A stretch of 64,000 bases of DNA from Eledone cirrhosa (taxonomy: Eukaryota; Mollusca; Cephalopoda; Octopoda; Eledonidae): assembly GCA_964016885.1 (NCBI GenBank), contig OZ024747.1:2378262-2442261 (forward strand). The letters run 5' to 3'. How positions within the stretch are numbered: position 1 is the stretch's first letter; each line of letters opens with the position of its first letter. The position numbers and the translations under genes are program-made. The notes under the pieces are model-generated. The model saw only the letters and a list, made by a program, of their open reading frames with translations, ran no database searches and was not told the DNA's origin. Below, in pieces: positions 33,771-45,508 of the stretch.

Positions 33771-34500
33771 ATGGAGACTCTCATTATGACATTGTGTATG
33801 GCACCTTTCTGATTGCTGGGAAAGTTGTGCTTCTGAAAAGGTCAAACCAGTCTGTTTTCTTCCTCCATGCACTCTGGTCCACAGTCAGTTCATGTCATCT
33901 TGAGAGGTTGAAACCAAAAGTATTTAGATTCTCTTTAACCCTTTAACATTTGCATTACTCTATATATACTATTGTATTTTTGTGGTAAAGGCTTTATTTT
34001 ACATAATTATCTCACATAATATCGAATCTATGAGATTTTGATAATATTTATTTTGAGAACAATACCTTAACATAAGTATGATTGGCATGTTTCGGCTACT
34101 TTAAACAGAAAGAGGTGATAGAATTCTGGCCAGATATGGCCGGTTTAAATGCTAAAGGGTCAATGAAGTCCTTCCAGTGCTTCCATGGGTGGCCTCTGCT
34201 TCTCTTGTCACTTGCTAATTCACCAAACAGGAGTTGCTTTGGAATGTGACTATCTTGCATTCGTCATACATGTCCAAGACATCTGAGATGATTGTTTTGA
34301 ATTACTGTTTTGACTGTGGTTGTCTTATCACAGCATAATACCTCTCTTTTAGTCCTTTTGTGCCACCATCTTATCTTAAATATCTGATACAAAGAACATT
34401 GATGGAAGGCATCTAATTGTATATTTAGTACTACATTACCCAGTACACCTACTCCCATAGAATGAAGTATTGCATAGAAGAGAAGCCCCATTATCTCACA
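33771..34500 (-). pseudogene. LINE RT-protein C-terminal relic, split by a MITE
   Basis: On the minus strand 34491..34164 reads LDAFHQCSLYQIF, IRWWHKRTKREVL and NNHLRCLGHVCRM, then KQLLFGELASDKRS and WKHWKDF, the standard C-terminal block of non-LTR retrotransposon proteins. After the 229-bp insertion at 33935-34163 the frame resumes as KENLNTFGFNLS and DQSAWRKKTDWF. The copy is 5'-truncated. Clade is uncertain among RTE-like or CR1-like groups. Confidence 0.8.
33935..34163. mobile_element. 229-bp TTAA-type MITE, copy 1 (piggyBac-like)
   Basis: Flanked by TTAA (33935) and a mutated TCAA (34160). Ends CCCTTTAACATT and AATGCTAAAGGG form terminal inverted repeats. The copy at 47422-47650 has the same length and about 85-90% similar sequence. 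No coding content. Target site and CCCT ends fit non-autonomous piggyBac elements. Confidence 0.8.
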
Positions 34501-34689
34501 ATATTATTCACAAAACTACACCATTACATACTGCCACTAGTCATTCATTGAACCACATAATATAATACAATATGATATTGAAAATGTTTTATAAGACAAT
34601 AGACTTGGATAAACCTTAGTATTTCACAGTAGAGTAAAACAAAATATAATACCTATCTGTAAACAAACGCATTCACTGAGATACACGAT

Positions 34690-34767
34690 AGGAGGCAGGT
34701 ACCAGTAATATATTACTGTGTAATTCTATATTACTGTGTCATTCTATATTACTGTGTAATATTACTG
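34690..34767. repeat. Minisatellite, left part, interrupted by SINE
   Basis: Units of about 18-20 bp (TTACTGTGTAATTCTATA). The array resumes at 35098 beyond the SINE. Confidence 0.8.
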
Positions 34768-35097
34768 TCATCATCATCATTCCATTTTACGTCTGCTTTT
34801 CCCTGCTTGCAAGGGTGGGACGGGAACTGATTCTGGCTAGATTTCTACAGCTGGATGCCCTTCCTAACACCAACCTCATTTACAGTGTGTGCTGGGTGCT
34901 TTTTTGCCGTGGCACCTCCATGAGTGGAATGATATGGACCCCAGTCCCTATCATCTCATTTCTACAGCTGAGTAAACTGGAGCAATGTGAAATAAAGTGT
35001 CTTGCTCAAGGAAACAACACATCACCCAGTCTGAGAATTGAACTCACAACCTTTCGATTGCAAGGCCAATGCTCTAACCACTAAGACATCTGCCTCC
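34768..35097 (-). repeat. tRNA-derived SINE, family A, inserted in minisatellite
   Basis: Reverse-oriented full copy: TCATCATCATCAT tail at 34768, box B complement near 35037-35055, head GGAGGCAGATG at 35097. A segment near 34915 is shortened relative to the other copies. Confidence 0.9.
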
Positions 35098-35605
35098 ATT
35101 AATACAATACAATATAATAGATATACAATATATAGAATTACACAGTAATATACAATTACTGTGTAATTCTATATTCTACTCTGTAATTCAATATTCTACT
35201 GTGTAATTCTATATTACTGTGTAATTCTATATTGTACTGTGTAATTCTATATTACTGTGTAATTCAATATTCTACTGTGTAATTCAATATTCTACTGTGT
35301 AATTCAATATTCTACTGTGTAATTCTATATTCTACTCTGTAATTCAATATTCTACTGTGTAATTCTATATTCTACTGTGTAATTCTATATTCTACTGTGT
35401 AATTCAATATTCTACTGTGTAATTCTATATTCTACTGTGTAATTCTATATTCTACTGTGTAATTCTATATTCTACTGTGTAATTCTATATTACTGTGTAA
35501 TTCTATATTGTACTGTGTAATTCAATATTCTACTGTGTAATTCAATATTCTACTGTGTAATTCTATATTGTACTGTGTAATTCAATATTCTACTGTGTAA
35601 TTCTG
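35098..35605. repeat. 20-bp minisatellite
   Basis: About 25 units of ATTCTACTGTGTAATTCTAT with CAATAT or CTATAT variants and some 18-bp units. Confidence 0.9.
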
Positions 35606-36127
35606 AAAAATTTAAAATGTTCAGGAATATGTTATGCAATAAAGCAAAGGAAACAACACAATATTTACAGTCAACAAAATCTGAAGAATATCTGAAGTAT
35701 TAAGTGTACCCTGAATTCTTCTTTTTTTTCATGTTAAATACACAAAGAGGACCACTGAGTTTTATTGATTTAACAAAAGGGGTATTAATGATAAAAGGTT
35801 AGAAACTAATGTATATAGCATAGAATTTATGTTTATAGTAACAGACAAGATAAATTTTGTAGGGGTGGAATGAATCGGCTTTTGGGTCACAGGAAAGAGA
35901 AGAAAAAAACTCCTCTCAAAATTCAATGAGGCTGATAGGTAATACCTTAGAATAGGTGTGTGTATGGATGTGTTTCCATATATTTATGGGCTTTCCAGGT
36001 CCCAGAACAATGTACCAAGTGAAACCCCTTCTTATAGAGTTTGGTAATAAATCTTGCTTAGTTTTTAATTAGATATCAACTGAAACTAAGAAGTGGCAAT
36101 TTAAGCAATATTTGTCGAGACGAAATC
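35606..36127. other. Unassigned complex sequence
   Basis: No gene or known repeat was recognised. Confidence 0.4.
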
Positions 36128-36290
36128 AATTATGCCAATATAGGATATCAGTGGAGGAGACAGATCAATGATCTCAGTATAGAATATCAGTGGTGAAGAC
36201 AGATCAATGATATTAGTGGTGAAGACTAACCAATGATATCACTATAGGATATCAGTAGAGGCTGATCAATGCTGATATTTAGGATATTAA
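36128..36290. repeat. Short tandem repeat of about 35 bp
   Basis: Four diverged copies of GACAGATCAATGATATCAGT and AGGATATCAGTGG. Confidence 0.7.
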
Positions 36291-36319
36291 GTATGACCAG
36301 TCAGTAATAACTATTGACT

Positions 36320-36417
36320 GAATATATATATATATATATATATATGGCAATATACATATATAAACATATATACATATATACACACATATATATATATACA
36401 CACATATATATATATAT

Positions 36418-36470
<53 letters not shown>

Positions 36471-36480
36471 CACACATATA
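36320..36480. repeat. (TA)n/(CA)n microsatellite
   Basis: TA and CACA tracts with a pure TA core. Confidence 0.9.
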
Positions 36481-36860
36481 TCATCATCATCACTTAAGCA
36501 TGAAACTCCTGGTCCTTGCTGCTATTATAAAATATACATTACTTACTCTACCCATGTATTGAGTTGTGTTTCTCATACTTACACAGAGAAACTTATATAT
36601 ATGGAAATTGGACAACCCAATTTAGCTGTCTGAGTTTGTATACTCTATAAATAGGTACATTAATGGTATTTCTATAGATAGAAGATGGATAGCCATTCTC
36701 TGATGATGGTCTAACAAGATCAAAAGCTATTAAAATATACTTCTATTTCTACCCACGAATATTTAAAAATGTACCCAGTAATACCATCTTATCAGAGGAT
36801 TGGTAGATCAAATTCGTAAAAGTAACTCAAAATTTCCCCCAAATAGTGTATTGAGATAAA
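36481..36860. other. Unassigned; includes a CTGATGA element
   Basis: CTCTGATGATGGTCTAACAA near 36697 could form a GGTCT/AGATC stem after CTGATGA, but AAAA stands where GAAA would be expected. Otherwise unassigned. Confidence 0.35.
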
Positions 36861-37035
36861 TATTTGTGTGTTTTTCATATATATGTACAAATGCATATAT
36901 ATGTGTATATGCATACATATATGTGTGAATGCGTATATGTGTATGTATGCATATATCTGTGTAAATGTGTGTATGCATATATGTATGAGTATATGCATAT
37001 ATGTATGTGTGTATGCATATATGTGTGTGTGAGTG
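36861..37035. repeat. (TATG)n-rich repeat
   Basis: GCATATATGTGTATATGCAT-type units. Confidence 0.85.
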
Positions 37036-37258
37036 CATGCAAATTTTTCACTAAAGCGTTCATTTGCCTCTCACAATTTATCCACTACATTGATCAGTAT
37101 ATATACTCCTCTTTCAATCCATTTATTTATTTTCTCTATCTTACCATTTTCTCCTTTTAATTTGTCAAATGTGACACCAGACCAAGTAATCAACACATTG
37201 GATGTTATATATTAGAGCTACCTCTTGTGGTCAATATAAGACACTATTATATATTACA
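37036..37258. other. Unassigned
   Basis: Nothing recognised. Confidence 0.35.
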
Positions 37259-37452
37259 AAGGGTGGTGGGTTGGCAGTATCAGTAGAGGGTCGGACGCCA
37301 TGCTTTGACGCAAAGAGTTACGTTCCTTTACAATCTGAGTTCAAATCCCGCCGAGGTTAACTTTGCCTTTCATCCTTACGGGGTCGATAAAATAAAGTAC
37401 CAGTAATGTACTGGGTAATTGCTGGCCTTGTGCCAAAAGTAGAAACAATTAT
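37259..37452 (+). repeat. tRNA-derived SINE, family B, full copy
   Basis: Same head, box B (GAGTTCAAATCCCGCC) and body as 15393-15588. Flanks share GACTAATATAAGACA-like words on both sides (near 37234 and 37472), a possible target duplication. Confidence 0.9.
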
Positions 37453-38059
37453 ATTTTACAGCTAGCTCTTGTGACTAATATAAGACATTATATATTAGAG
37501 GTGATTGTATTTGGAAAATATACTGAAGTATAAATGTTTAGAATATATCTAAATATAATGAGGTGAAGTTTATTAATGACCACGTTCATTTATTAATAAG
37601 CAGCCAACACAACCCAACATTCTCTCTCTTCCTCATTCTCATACAAAATACAAGACCCACACCTCCAGAATGTTTTAGTTTTCACTCTTCTTAGTAACTG
37701 TATTATTGAACTCATATAAATACTTGTGTATCCATTTGAGCTTTTGAAGGTTGCTGTCAATACCTCCAGCATTCTTAATCTTTGTTCTACTGCTTCCCAG
37801 TGTGGTCTGCCTGAGGAAGGAAGCTCATGAGGTGGAAAGGCTGATGTAGTGTGTTTCCCTGGCTGTTCTCCATCTTGTCTATGGGGTGACAGCTGAGATA
37901 TATCACCTAGCCAGGGTGTAGAGCCTGCCCCATCTGCCTCATCATTATTTAATTTTTTCTTTCACTTCCTGTTTATTATGTGACATCATAAATATTATTT
38001 GATACTGGCATTGACATTTTACATTTTGCTACAGATGACACAACAAAAATATATTACTT
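37453..38059. other. Unassigned, with one unit of a dispersed repeat
   Basis: GCCTGAGGAAGGAAGCTCAT to AGCTGAGATATATCACCTAG (37808-37920) matches 48215-48340 and the minisatellite unit at 22500. No gene. Confidence 0.45.
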
Positions 38060-38360
38060 CACCTTGTAAAGTCATTGTGTTGGTGACACAACAAAAAGCA
38101 CCAGTCCTCTCTGTTAAGTGATCATGTTGGTGACACAGCAAAAAGCACCAGTCCTCTCTGTTAAGTGATCATGTTGGTGCCACAACCAAAAGCACCCAGT
38201 CTAACCTATAAATGTGTGTGGCGGTAAGCAGGACATCCAGCCATAGAAAGAGTTTATATGAGCAAGATATGGTCATTTGATCAGATTTGTCTCACAACAG
38301 GACAACTCGTCTAACCTATGCTAGCATGGAAAAATGAATGTTAAATGGTGATGACATTGA
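38060..38360 (+). repeat. Family A-like SINE/LINE 3' end with local tandem repeat
   Basis: CACAGCAAAAAGCACCAGTC with a GTGATCATGTTGGTG unit repeats two to three times. Then GGTAAGCAGGACATCCAGCC and a final AATGGTGATGA tail as in family A. Confidence 0.6.
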
Positions 38361-38599
38361 TTTTTTTAACCTTGACATAAGATCACAAGTATATAGTAAA
38401 AAGAATCATTATTATGATTTAAGTCAATACAAGTCGTATACTTATTTAATTGATCTTAGTGACATAATGAAATAAGATCAACTCTGCTAGGATTTAAACT
38501 CAAGAATATAAAATGATATGGGTAAATACTGTAAGATAAAGAGTGGTGTTATATTATCCCTGGCAATGCATCACTGCCTATCGTAGGTCAGAATGTTTC

Positions 38600-38815
38600 A
38601 AGAAAGAATCGCTGGACAGATTTTATGGGCAAACCCAACTGGCAGGAGACCCAGGGGTAGAACCCGAGCAAGATGGTTGGATAACATCCATGAGCTTGGC
38701 TGGTCTCACTTGGGGATCTAGGCGGATTAGTTGGCGACAGTTGCTTCTGATAGGACCTACTGGAGTGTCTGAGGACTCTGCCCCCCCTGACCCTCCCAGG
38801 AATAAGTGGGAGAAT
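38600..38815 (+). pseudogene. LINE protein C-terminal relic
   Basis: In one frame it reads ANPTGRRPRGRTRARWLDNI, then HELGWSHLGI, DWLATVASDRTYWSV, the usual end of a non-LTR retrotransposon polyprotein. Internal stops show it is dead. The 98-codon frame at 38543 is a shadow in another frame. Confidence 0.7.
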
Positions 38816-39049
38816 AAGAATACATCACTCTGTATTTGAGGGTGTGGATTGGTAGAATTAGTATAGAATGCCAGTCTTTGTTATATTTAGTTAGATCACT
38901 TTACCTTCTGAGTACAAATTCTGATGGGTTTGAATTTATAAAATTAATAAAATAAAGTACTTGGTTCAATATTATCAACTATGCTTTTCCTTAGATTTGT
39001 GGTCTTAATCCTAAACAAGAAATCAGTGATTACTACAGAAGGCAATGAA
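38816..39049. other. Unassigned, with a weak SINE remnant
   Basis: TTAATAAAATAAAGTACTTGG near 38945 resembles the family B body. Otherwise nothing. Confidence 0.35.
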
Positions 39050-39150
39050 GGTTAGCTTTGCCTTTCATCCTTACGGGGTCGATAAAATAAAGTACCAGTA
39101 ATGTACTGGGGGATAATTGCTGGCCTTGTGCCAAAAGTAGAAACAATTAT
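39050..39150 (+). repeat. SINE family B, 3' part
   Basis: GCCTTTCATCCTTACGGGGT through CTTGTGCCAAAAGTAGAAAC. 5'-truncated. Confidence 0.85.
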
Positions 39151-39554
39151 TATTGGAAAGTATTGTTATTACATTAAAAATTATTATTATTACTTTAGGA
39201 ATTATTATTCTTACATTAGAAATTATAATGATAATGATTTCTATATCTTTTATTCCATAGTGAAGGTTGTTTAAAGCATAAAACTCAAACAAATTGTGAC
39301 AAGCAAAATATATAATTCTGCTTGTCACGACATTGTAATCCTTAAAACCAACATTAAGGAAAATGAAACTTGAAAAAACATTGCAAATCATGAAAAAGAC
39401 TTTTTTAACCTAAAAACAATTTCCTTATTATAATTGCCAAATTTACCCCTGGAATAAAATCTCTTCCCGGGGGAAATTTCTTCCAGGTTAAGAATTATAT
39501 CAAATTAGTAGCCTTATGCCTATATAAGAAATCAATATTATACCAGCCTTTCTC
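39151..39554. other. Unassigned
   Basis: A short (TTA)n region at 39180 and complex sequence. No gene. Confidence 0.4.
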
Positions 39555-39672
39555 ATATTCTCTCTCTCTCCCTCTCTCTCTCACTCTTCTCTCTCTCTCT
39601 CTCACTCTTCTCTCTCTCTCTCTCACTCTCTCTCTCCCTCCCACATTCTCTCTCACACTCTTCTTTCTCTCC
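39555..39672. repeat. (TC)n microsatellite
   Basis: CTCTCT with CACTCTT interruptions. Confidence 0.9.
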
Positions 39673-39786
39673 TTTAAGTTCTCCATGTTTTTGTGTTTTC
39701 CCTCCTTTTATTTTTCACTTCTTCCCTTCTTTTCTTATATATTCTTATCACTTCTTCCTGCTGTTATTCTTATTAACTCCCTTAAT

Positions 39787-40354
39787 ACCACCACTACTAC
39801 TACTACTACTCCTACTACTACTAATACTACAACCACCACCACCACCACCACTACTACTACTACTACCACTACCACTACTACTACTACTACTAATAATAAT
39901 AATACTACTACAACCACCACCACCACTAGCACTACTACAACCACCACCACCACCACCACCACTACTACAACCACCACCACTACTACTACTACTACTACAA
40001 CCACCACCGCTACTACTACTACAACCACCACCACCACCACCACCACTAATACTACTACTACAACCACCACCACCACCACTACTACTACTACTACAACAGC
40101 CACCACCACCACCACCACCACTACTACAACCGCCACCACCACCACTACTATTGCTACTACCACCACCACCACCACCACCACTACTACTACTACTACAACC
40201 ACCACCACCACCACTACTACTACAACCACTACTACTACAACTACTACAACCACCACCACTACTACTACTACTACAACCACCACCACCACTACTGCTACAA
40301 CCACCACCACTACTACTACTACTACAACCACCACCACCACTACTACTACTATTG

Positions 40355-40390
<36 letters not shown>

Positions 40391-40428
40391 TAACCACCAC
40401 CACTACTACTACTACTACTATAACCACC

Positions 40429-40462
<34 letters not shown>

Positions 40463-40464
40463 TA

Positions 40465-40495
<31 letters not shown>

Positions 40496-40497
40496 TA

Positions 40498-40544
<47 letters not shown>

Positions 40545-40581
40545 AACCACCACCACCACCACTACTACTACTACAACCACC

Positions 40582-40613
<32 letters not shown>

Positions 40614-40702
40614 AACCACCACCACCACTACTACTACTACAACCACCACCACCACTACTACTGCTACTACCACCACCACCACCACCACTACTACTACTAT
40701 TG

Positions 40703-40738
<36 letters not shown>

Positions 40739-40804
40739 TAACCACCACCACTACTACTACTACTACTATAACCACCACCACCACCACTACTACTACTACT
40801 ACTG

Positions 40805-40888
<84 letters not shown>

Positions 40889-41834
40889 TAACCACCACCA
40901 CCACTACTACTACTACTACTATAATCACCACCACCACCACTACTACTACTATAATCACCACCACCACTACTACTACTACAACCACCACCACCACCACCAC
41001 CACTACTACTACTACTACAACCACCACCACCACCACCACTACTACTACTACTACTACAACCACCACCACCACTACTACAACCACCACCACCACCACCACT
41101 ACTACAACCACCACTACCACCACTACTACTACTACTACTACAACCACCACCACCACCACTACTACTACTACAACCACCACCACCACCACCACCACTACTA
41201 CTACTACAACCACCACCACCACCACTACTACTACTACTACTACAACCACCACCACCACCACTACTACTACAACCACCACCACCACCACCACCACTACTAC
41301 TACTACAAACACCACCACCACCACCACTACAACCACCATCACCACCACCACCACCACTACAACCACCACCACCACCACCACCACTACTACTACAACAACC
41401 ACCACCACCACCACTACTACTACAACCACCACCACCACCACCACCGCTACTACTACCACTACTACTACAACCACCACCACCACCACCACCACTACAACCA
41501 CCACCACCACCACCACTACTACTACAACCACCACCACCACCACCACCACTACTACTACTACAACCACCACCACCACTACCACTACTACTACAACCACCAC
41601 CACCACCACCACCACTACTACTACTACAACCACCACCATCACCACTACTACTACAACCACCACCACCACCACCACCGCTACTACTACCACTACTACTACA
41701 ACCACCACCACCACTACAACCACCACCACCACCACCACTACTACTACAACCACCACCACCACCACCACCACTACTACTACTACAACCACCACCACCACTA
41801 CCACTACTACTACAACCACCACCTCACCACCACC

Positions 41835-41866
<32 letters not shown>

Positions 41867-42045
41867 AACCACCACTACCACCACCACTACTACTACAACC
41901 ACCACCACCACCACCACCACTACTACTACTACAACCACCACCACCACCACTACTACTACTACTACTACAACCACCACCACCACCACCACTACTACTACTA
42001 CTACTACAACAACCACCACCACCACCACCACCACTACTACTCTTG
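39787..42045. repeat. 2.25-kb ACT/ACC triplet array
   Basis: Alternating blocks of (ACT)n and (ACC)n, mostly separated by single ACA or ACAACC steps, with rare ATA, GCT and AAT. Perfect 3-base periodicity keeps all frames open: the plus strand gives an 887-codon poly-Thr frame (39685-42348) and the minus strand a 775-codon poly-Val frame. The plus frame begins with a hydrophobic leader, but this comes from T-rich DNA. Not called as a gene. Confidence 0.95.
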
Positions 42046-42094
42046 CTGATAATGTCAACCACAAAACTGACAACAGTTATGAATCGTTCTAATG

Positions 42095-42225
42095 GTCATA
42101 ATAATGATGATGATGATGATGGTGATGGTGATGATGATGATGTTGATGGTGATGATGATGATGATGGTGATGGTGATGGTGATGGTGATGATGATGATGG
42201 TGATGGTGATGGTGATGGTGATGAT
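42095..42225. repeat. (GATGGT)n array
   Basis: GATGGTGATGGT-type hexamers, of different sequence and opposite purine bias to the preceding array. Confidence 0.9.
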
Positions 42226-42296
42226 ATTTCTGTTATTCCCAACAAGAATTATTTAACAAAAGTTATATTCTTGGAAAAAAGTTTCAAACTAACAAT

Positions 42297-42455
42297 GGTT
42301 TCTGATTTAGGCACAAGGCCAACAATTTGTTTGGAGACGGAAAGTTGATTAAATCAACCCAGTACATTACTGGTACTTTATTTTATTGACCCCCGTAAAG
42401 ATGAAAGACAAAGCTAACCTCGGCAGGATTTGTACTCAGATCGTAAAGGGACATA
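42297..42455 (-). repeat. SINE family B variant
   Basis: Minus-strand copy with GTTGATTTAATCAACTTTCC between the body and the 3' end, like the variant at 48712. The head is incomplete. Confidence 0.8.
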
Positions 42456-42544
42456 ACTGTTGGTCAATCAATGATAAAAATTGATTGCCAGCTGAATTAT
42501 TTATAGAAATATAAAAATATACTGAAGTGAAACCCAAACAGTGA

Positions 42545-43742
42545 GTGTGTTTTAAAATAATCATGAACATATTGTGTACAGTGCTCAGGTGCACTACAAC
42601 TCATCAAAAAGTGTATGTATAGTACATAGGGTAATGTACAAACGTCAGGAAAATGAACAGTGCATGAGTCATGATATACACATGTGTGCATGTGTATGGA
42701 AGGGGGACATCAGGTGTAGTTTTGGCAAATTTCGGGAAGCATGAGTGTTTTAAAGGATGCAGTGTCTCGGCAGCTAACAACTGATGCAGGTAGTTTGTTC
42801 CATGCTTCAGCAACTCTGAGCATGAAAAAATGTTTCCGAAAGTCATGGGAGTTGTGCTGTTTTCTGACATTGTAGGCATGTCCATGTGTGTTAGACACAT
42901 GGAGATCAAAAAGGTGCTCAGGGTTGTTGTTGGCGAGATGGTTAATAACTTTGTGGGTGTTTACCAAGTCCATTGCCAGACGTAGGAGCTTCAATGAATA
43001 CATGCCCAGGGAAGCAAGGCGTTCAGAGTATGGTAGGTGTCTGATGGAGGGTATGCGCTTGGTTGCACGTCTCTGAACAGTTTCCAGGAGGTCAATGTTC
43101 TGAGCAAGATAGGGGTTCGAGACTGATGATGCGAATTCCAAGTGTGGTCATACCATAGCTGTATACAGCTTTAAATAGATGGCTGGAGAGCGGCTAACAA
43201 AGGTCTTGCTGAGTGATGCCAAGACACCCTCGGCCTTCTTGACAATTTTAGAGATGTGCTTTGTCCAACGCAAATTGCTGCTGACAGTAATGCCCAGGTC
43301 ACGTTCACAAGAGGACTTCTTGATATCAGTGTTGTGGAGGGAGTATGTGGACGCTGGATTTTTCCTCCCAAAATGCATGGTGGTACACTTGTCCACAGCC
43401 AGCTTCAGTTGCCATTCTGTGATCCATTGCTGCATTGTGTCCAGGTCTGATTGTAGGAAAGAGTTGTAGATTTCAGGATCTGTCCTTTTGATTTCAAGGT
43501 ACAGCTTGATGTCATCTGCATATTTCAGTACCGTGGTATTCTGTAAGTTGGCATCTATGTCATTAATGTATGCAACAAACAAAAGGGGACCAAGAACAGA
43601 TTCCTGTGGTACACCAGATCACATCTCATATGGTGAAGAATGCTGTCCTAGAACCGTGACTACCACTTTTCGGCTGAGAATGAAGGATTTCAACCAGTTA
43701 AAAAGATCATCCTTCACACCCATTGCAGATGTTATTTTGTAA
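42545..43742 (-). pseudogene. Non-LTR retrotransposon RT relic (Jockey/CR1/L2-like)
   Basis: On the minus strand the RT palm reads GVPQESVLGPLLFVAYINDI, then LKYADDIKLY, the catalytic YADD box. WITEWQLKLAVDKCTTMHFG, RDLGITVSSNLRWTKHI, and after a TGA at 43148 PHLEFASSV and LLETVQRRATKRI follow, ending LMLPEICQNYT. Two stops interrupt one continuous frame: a TGA just before the GVPQ block, and the TGA at 43148, where homologues usually have Arg, so CGA to TGA decay is likely. The 5' half is missing. The 3' UTR (42545-42714) recurs at 53735-53955 and 57305-57520. Confidence 0.9.
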
Positions 43743-43744
43743 AC

Positions 43745-43748
43745 CACA

Positions 43749-43786
<38 letters not shown>

Positions 43787-43965
43787 GCATGTATCAATTT
43801 ATATATCTGTATATATAAATATATATATATGTGTCTGTGTGCATACATAAAATATATATATATCTGTGAATATATATATATATATATCTGTGAATATATA
43901 TATATATATATATCTGTGAATATATATATATATATATATCTGTGAATATATATATATGGATTTTA
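43745..43965. repeat. (CA)n and (TA)n tandem repeats
   Basis: A (CA)n run followed by about four units of TATATATCTGTGAATATATA. Confidence 0.9.
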
Positions 43966-44240
43966 ACAAACAATGTAATATATGGATGGAAACAGTTTGT
44001 CTCTGTATAAAATATCTTCACAGACAGCTGGACTAGTTTGATCTTGTGTTGAGATTTCATCAGTAATTGACCAGGCTCATTAATTGTCTACAGAGACACT
44101 GTTTATAAGCTAACTATTATTAAGGGCTTAAGTAAAAGGGATGTATGCAATACAGTTTTGATAATTGAACTAGCTACAAAGGATGTGTCATAGCATACAA
44201 ATTATTCTATTTGATTGAAAATCTCTGCATATATATGTGT
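43966..44240. other. Unassigned, with a CTGATGA-bearing segment
   Basis: On the minus strand CTGATGA (complement of TCATCAG near 44047) is followed by ATCT/AGAT pairing, then CAAAC. It resembles the hairpin elements, but the key G is replaced. Confidence 0.35.
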
Positions 44241-44344
44241 GAGTATATCATCATCATCATCAACGTAGAGACAATTTACCAGGATGAAGACGATGATGCT
44301 GTTCATTTATACACACACACACACACACACATGTATATGTATAT

Positions 44345-44378
<34 letters not shown>

Positions 44379-44382
44379 ATAT

Positions 44383-44416
<34 letters not shown>
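44241..44416. repeat. (CAT)n, (CA)n and (TA)n microsatellites
   Basis: A short TCATCATCAT run, a CA run and about 80 bases of TA ending at a SINE 3' end. Confidence 0.85.
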
Positions 44417-44597
44417 ATTGTTTCTATTTTTGGCACAAGGCCAGCAATTATCACAGTGTATTACTGGTACTTTATTTTATCGACCCCGTAAGGCTGAAAG
44501 GCAAAGTTAACCTTGGCGGGATTTGAACTCAGAATGGCAAGGGCCGTAACTCTATGCGTCAAAGCATGGCGTCCAACCCTCTACCGATACTGCCATA
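44417..44597 (-). repeat. tRNA-derived SINE, family B, full copy
   Basis: Reverse copy from CTACTTTTGGCACAAGG-like 3' end to GGATTTGAACTCAG box B complement and CCCTCTACCGATACTGCC head. Adjoins (TA)n at its 3' end. Confidence 0.9.
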
Positions 44598-44699
44598 TAA
44601 TGTCTGCGGTGTTGAGATCAGGGGAGTATTCTATGGGAAAAACTGAGTAGAGAAAGGTAAACCCCGACTGTGGTTTCGGCTTGTATTCAGATATATATA

Positions 44700-44912
44700 T
44701 ACCATCATCATCATCATTTAACGTCCATTTTTCCACGCTAGCAGGGGTAGGACAGGCTCTCATTTTGTGAGAGATCAGGTTGGAGGACCGAGTTTCACTC
44801 ACAAAGAACTGATTTGGGATTGGTTTCTATGGCTGGATGCCCATCCTTACACTAATAATCACATTTACAGTGTGGACTGGGTGCTTTTTGTCGTGATACA
44901 TAATTGTATGTA
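44700..44912 (-). repeat. Family A-like SINE/LINE 3' half
   Basis: CATCATCATCATCATTTAACG tail complement, CTATGGCTGGATGCCCATCC and TTTACAGTGTGGACTGGGTG. The head is missing. Abuts TA on both sides. Confidence 0.7.
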
Positions 44913-44931
44913 TATATATATATACATAATC

Positions 44932-45166
44932 ATATCAAATAATAATAATATTCAATTCATTTGCAAGCAAACAGCCTCATTAGTCTAAGGTTTTTTAGAT
45001 GACCATCGCCCTCCTTTTTTTTCTAGGGGTGACACAGAGAAACAATCTTTTCCCTGTTTCTCTATGTCACCCCTACAACAAAAGGGAGGTGATGGTCATC
45101 TAATAACCAAACAGCCAATGAGGCTGTTTGCTTGCAAATGAATCAATTATTATAATTATTTGATAT
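44932..45166. repeat. Hairpin element with about 110-bp arms
   Basis: ATTCATTTGCAAGCAAACAG (left, near 44952) and its complement (right, near 45126) begin a near-continuous palindrome centred near 45048. Arms include AGGGGTGACACAGAGAAAC. Bounded by AT-rich DNA. No coding content. Confidence 0.85.
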
Positions 45167-45508
45167 AAAACTCACAAATGTATTTACATATCTGCTATGT
45201 TAGAGCGAAAAACCTAATTCTAATTTTGTTTTTTTTATATATACATACACACACATACACACACACATACACACACACATATACAAACATATCTGCATAT
45301 ATATTTTTGAGTATGTGTTTATAAATGTATATTTATTTATTAGTCTTAGTGAAAACAGTGGAAGGAATACAATACTAAAGTTGATGTCTGATTCAAGAGA
45401 AGTTCTGTAACCTTACCATAATTATTGAGATATTTCAAATATTTAGTCAGTCAAGACTAGAAGAGTTATGTACCTTGCATCTTGTCAGTCGTTGCAGGCT
45501 TGTTCTAG
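45167..45508. other. Short CA/TA tracts, otherwise unassigned
   Basis: A CA-rich stretch at 45240-45290. No gene. Confidence 0.4.

Noticed and set aside
39685..42348. 887-codon plus-strand frame and 775-codon minus-strand frame as protein genes
   Set aside because: Homopolymeric Thr or Val from perfect triplet DNA; several frames are open at once and there is no splice or domain evidence.
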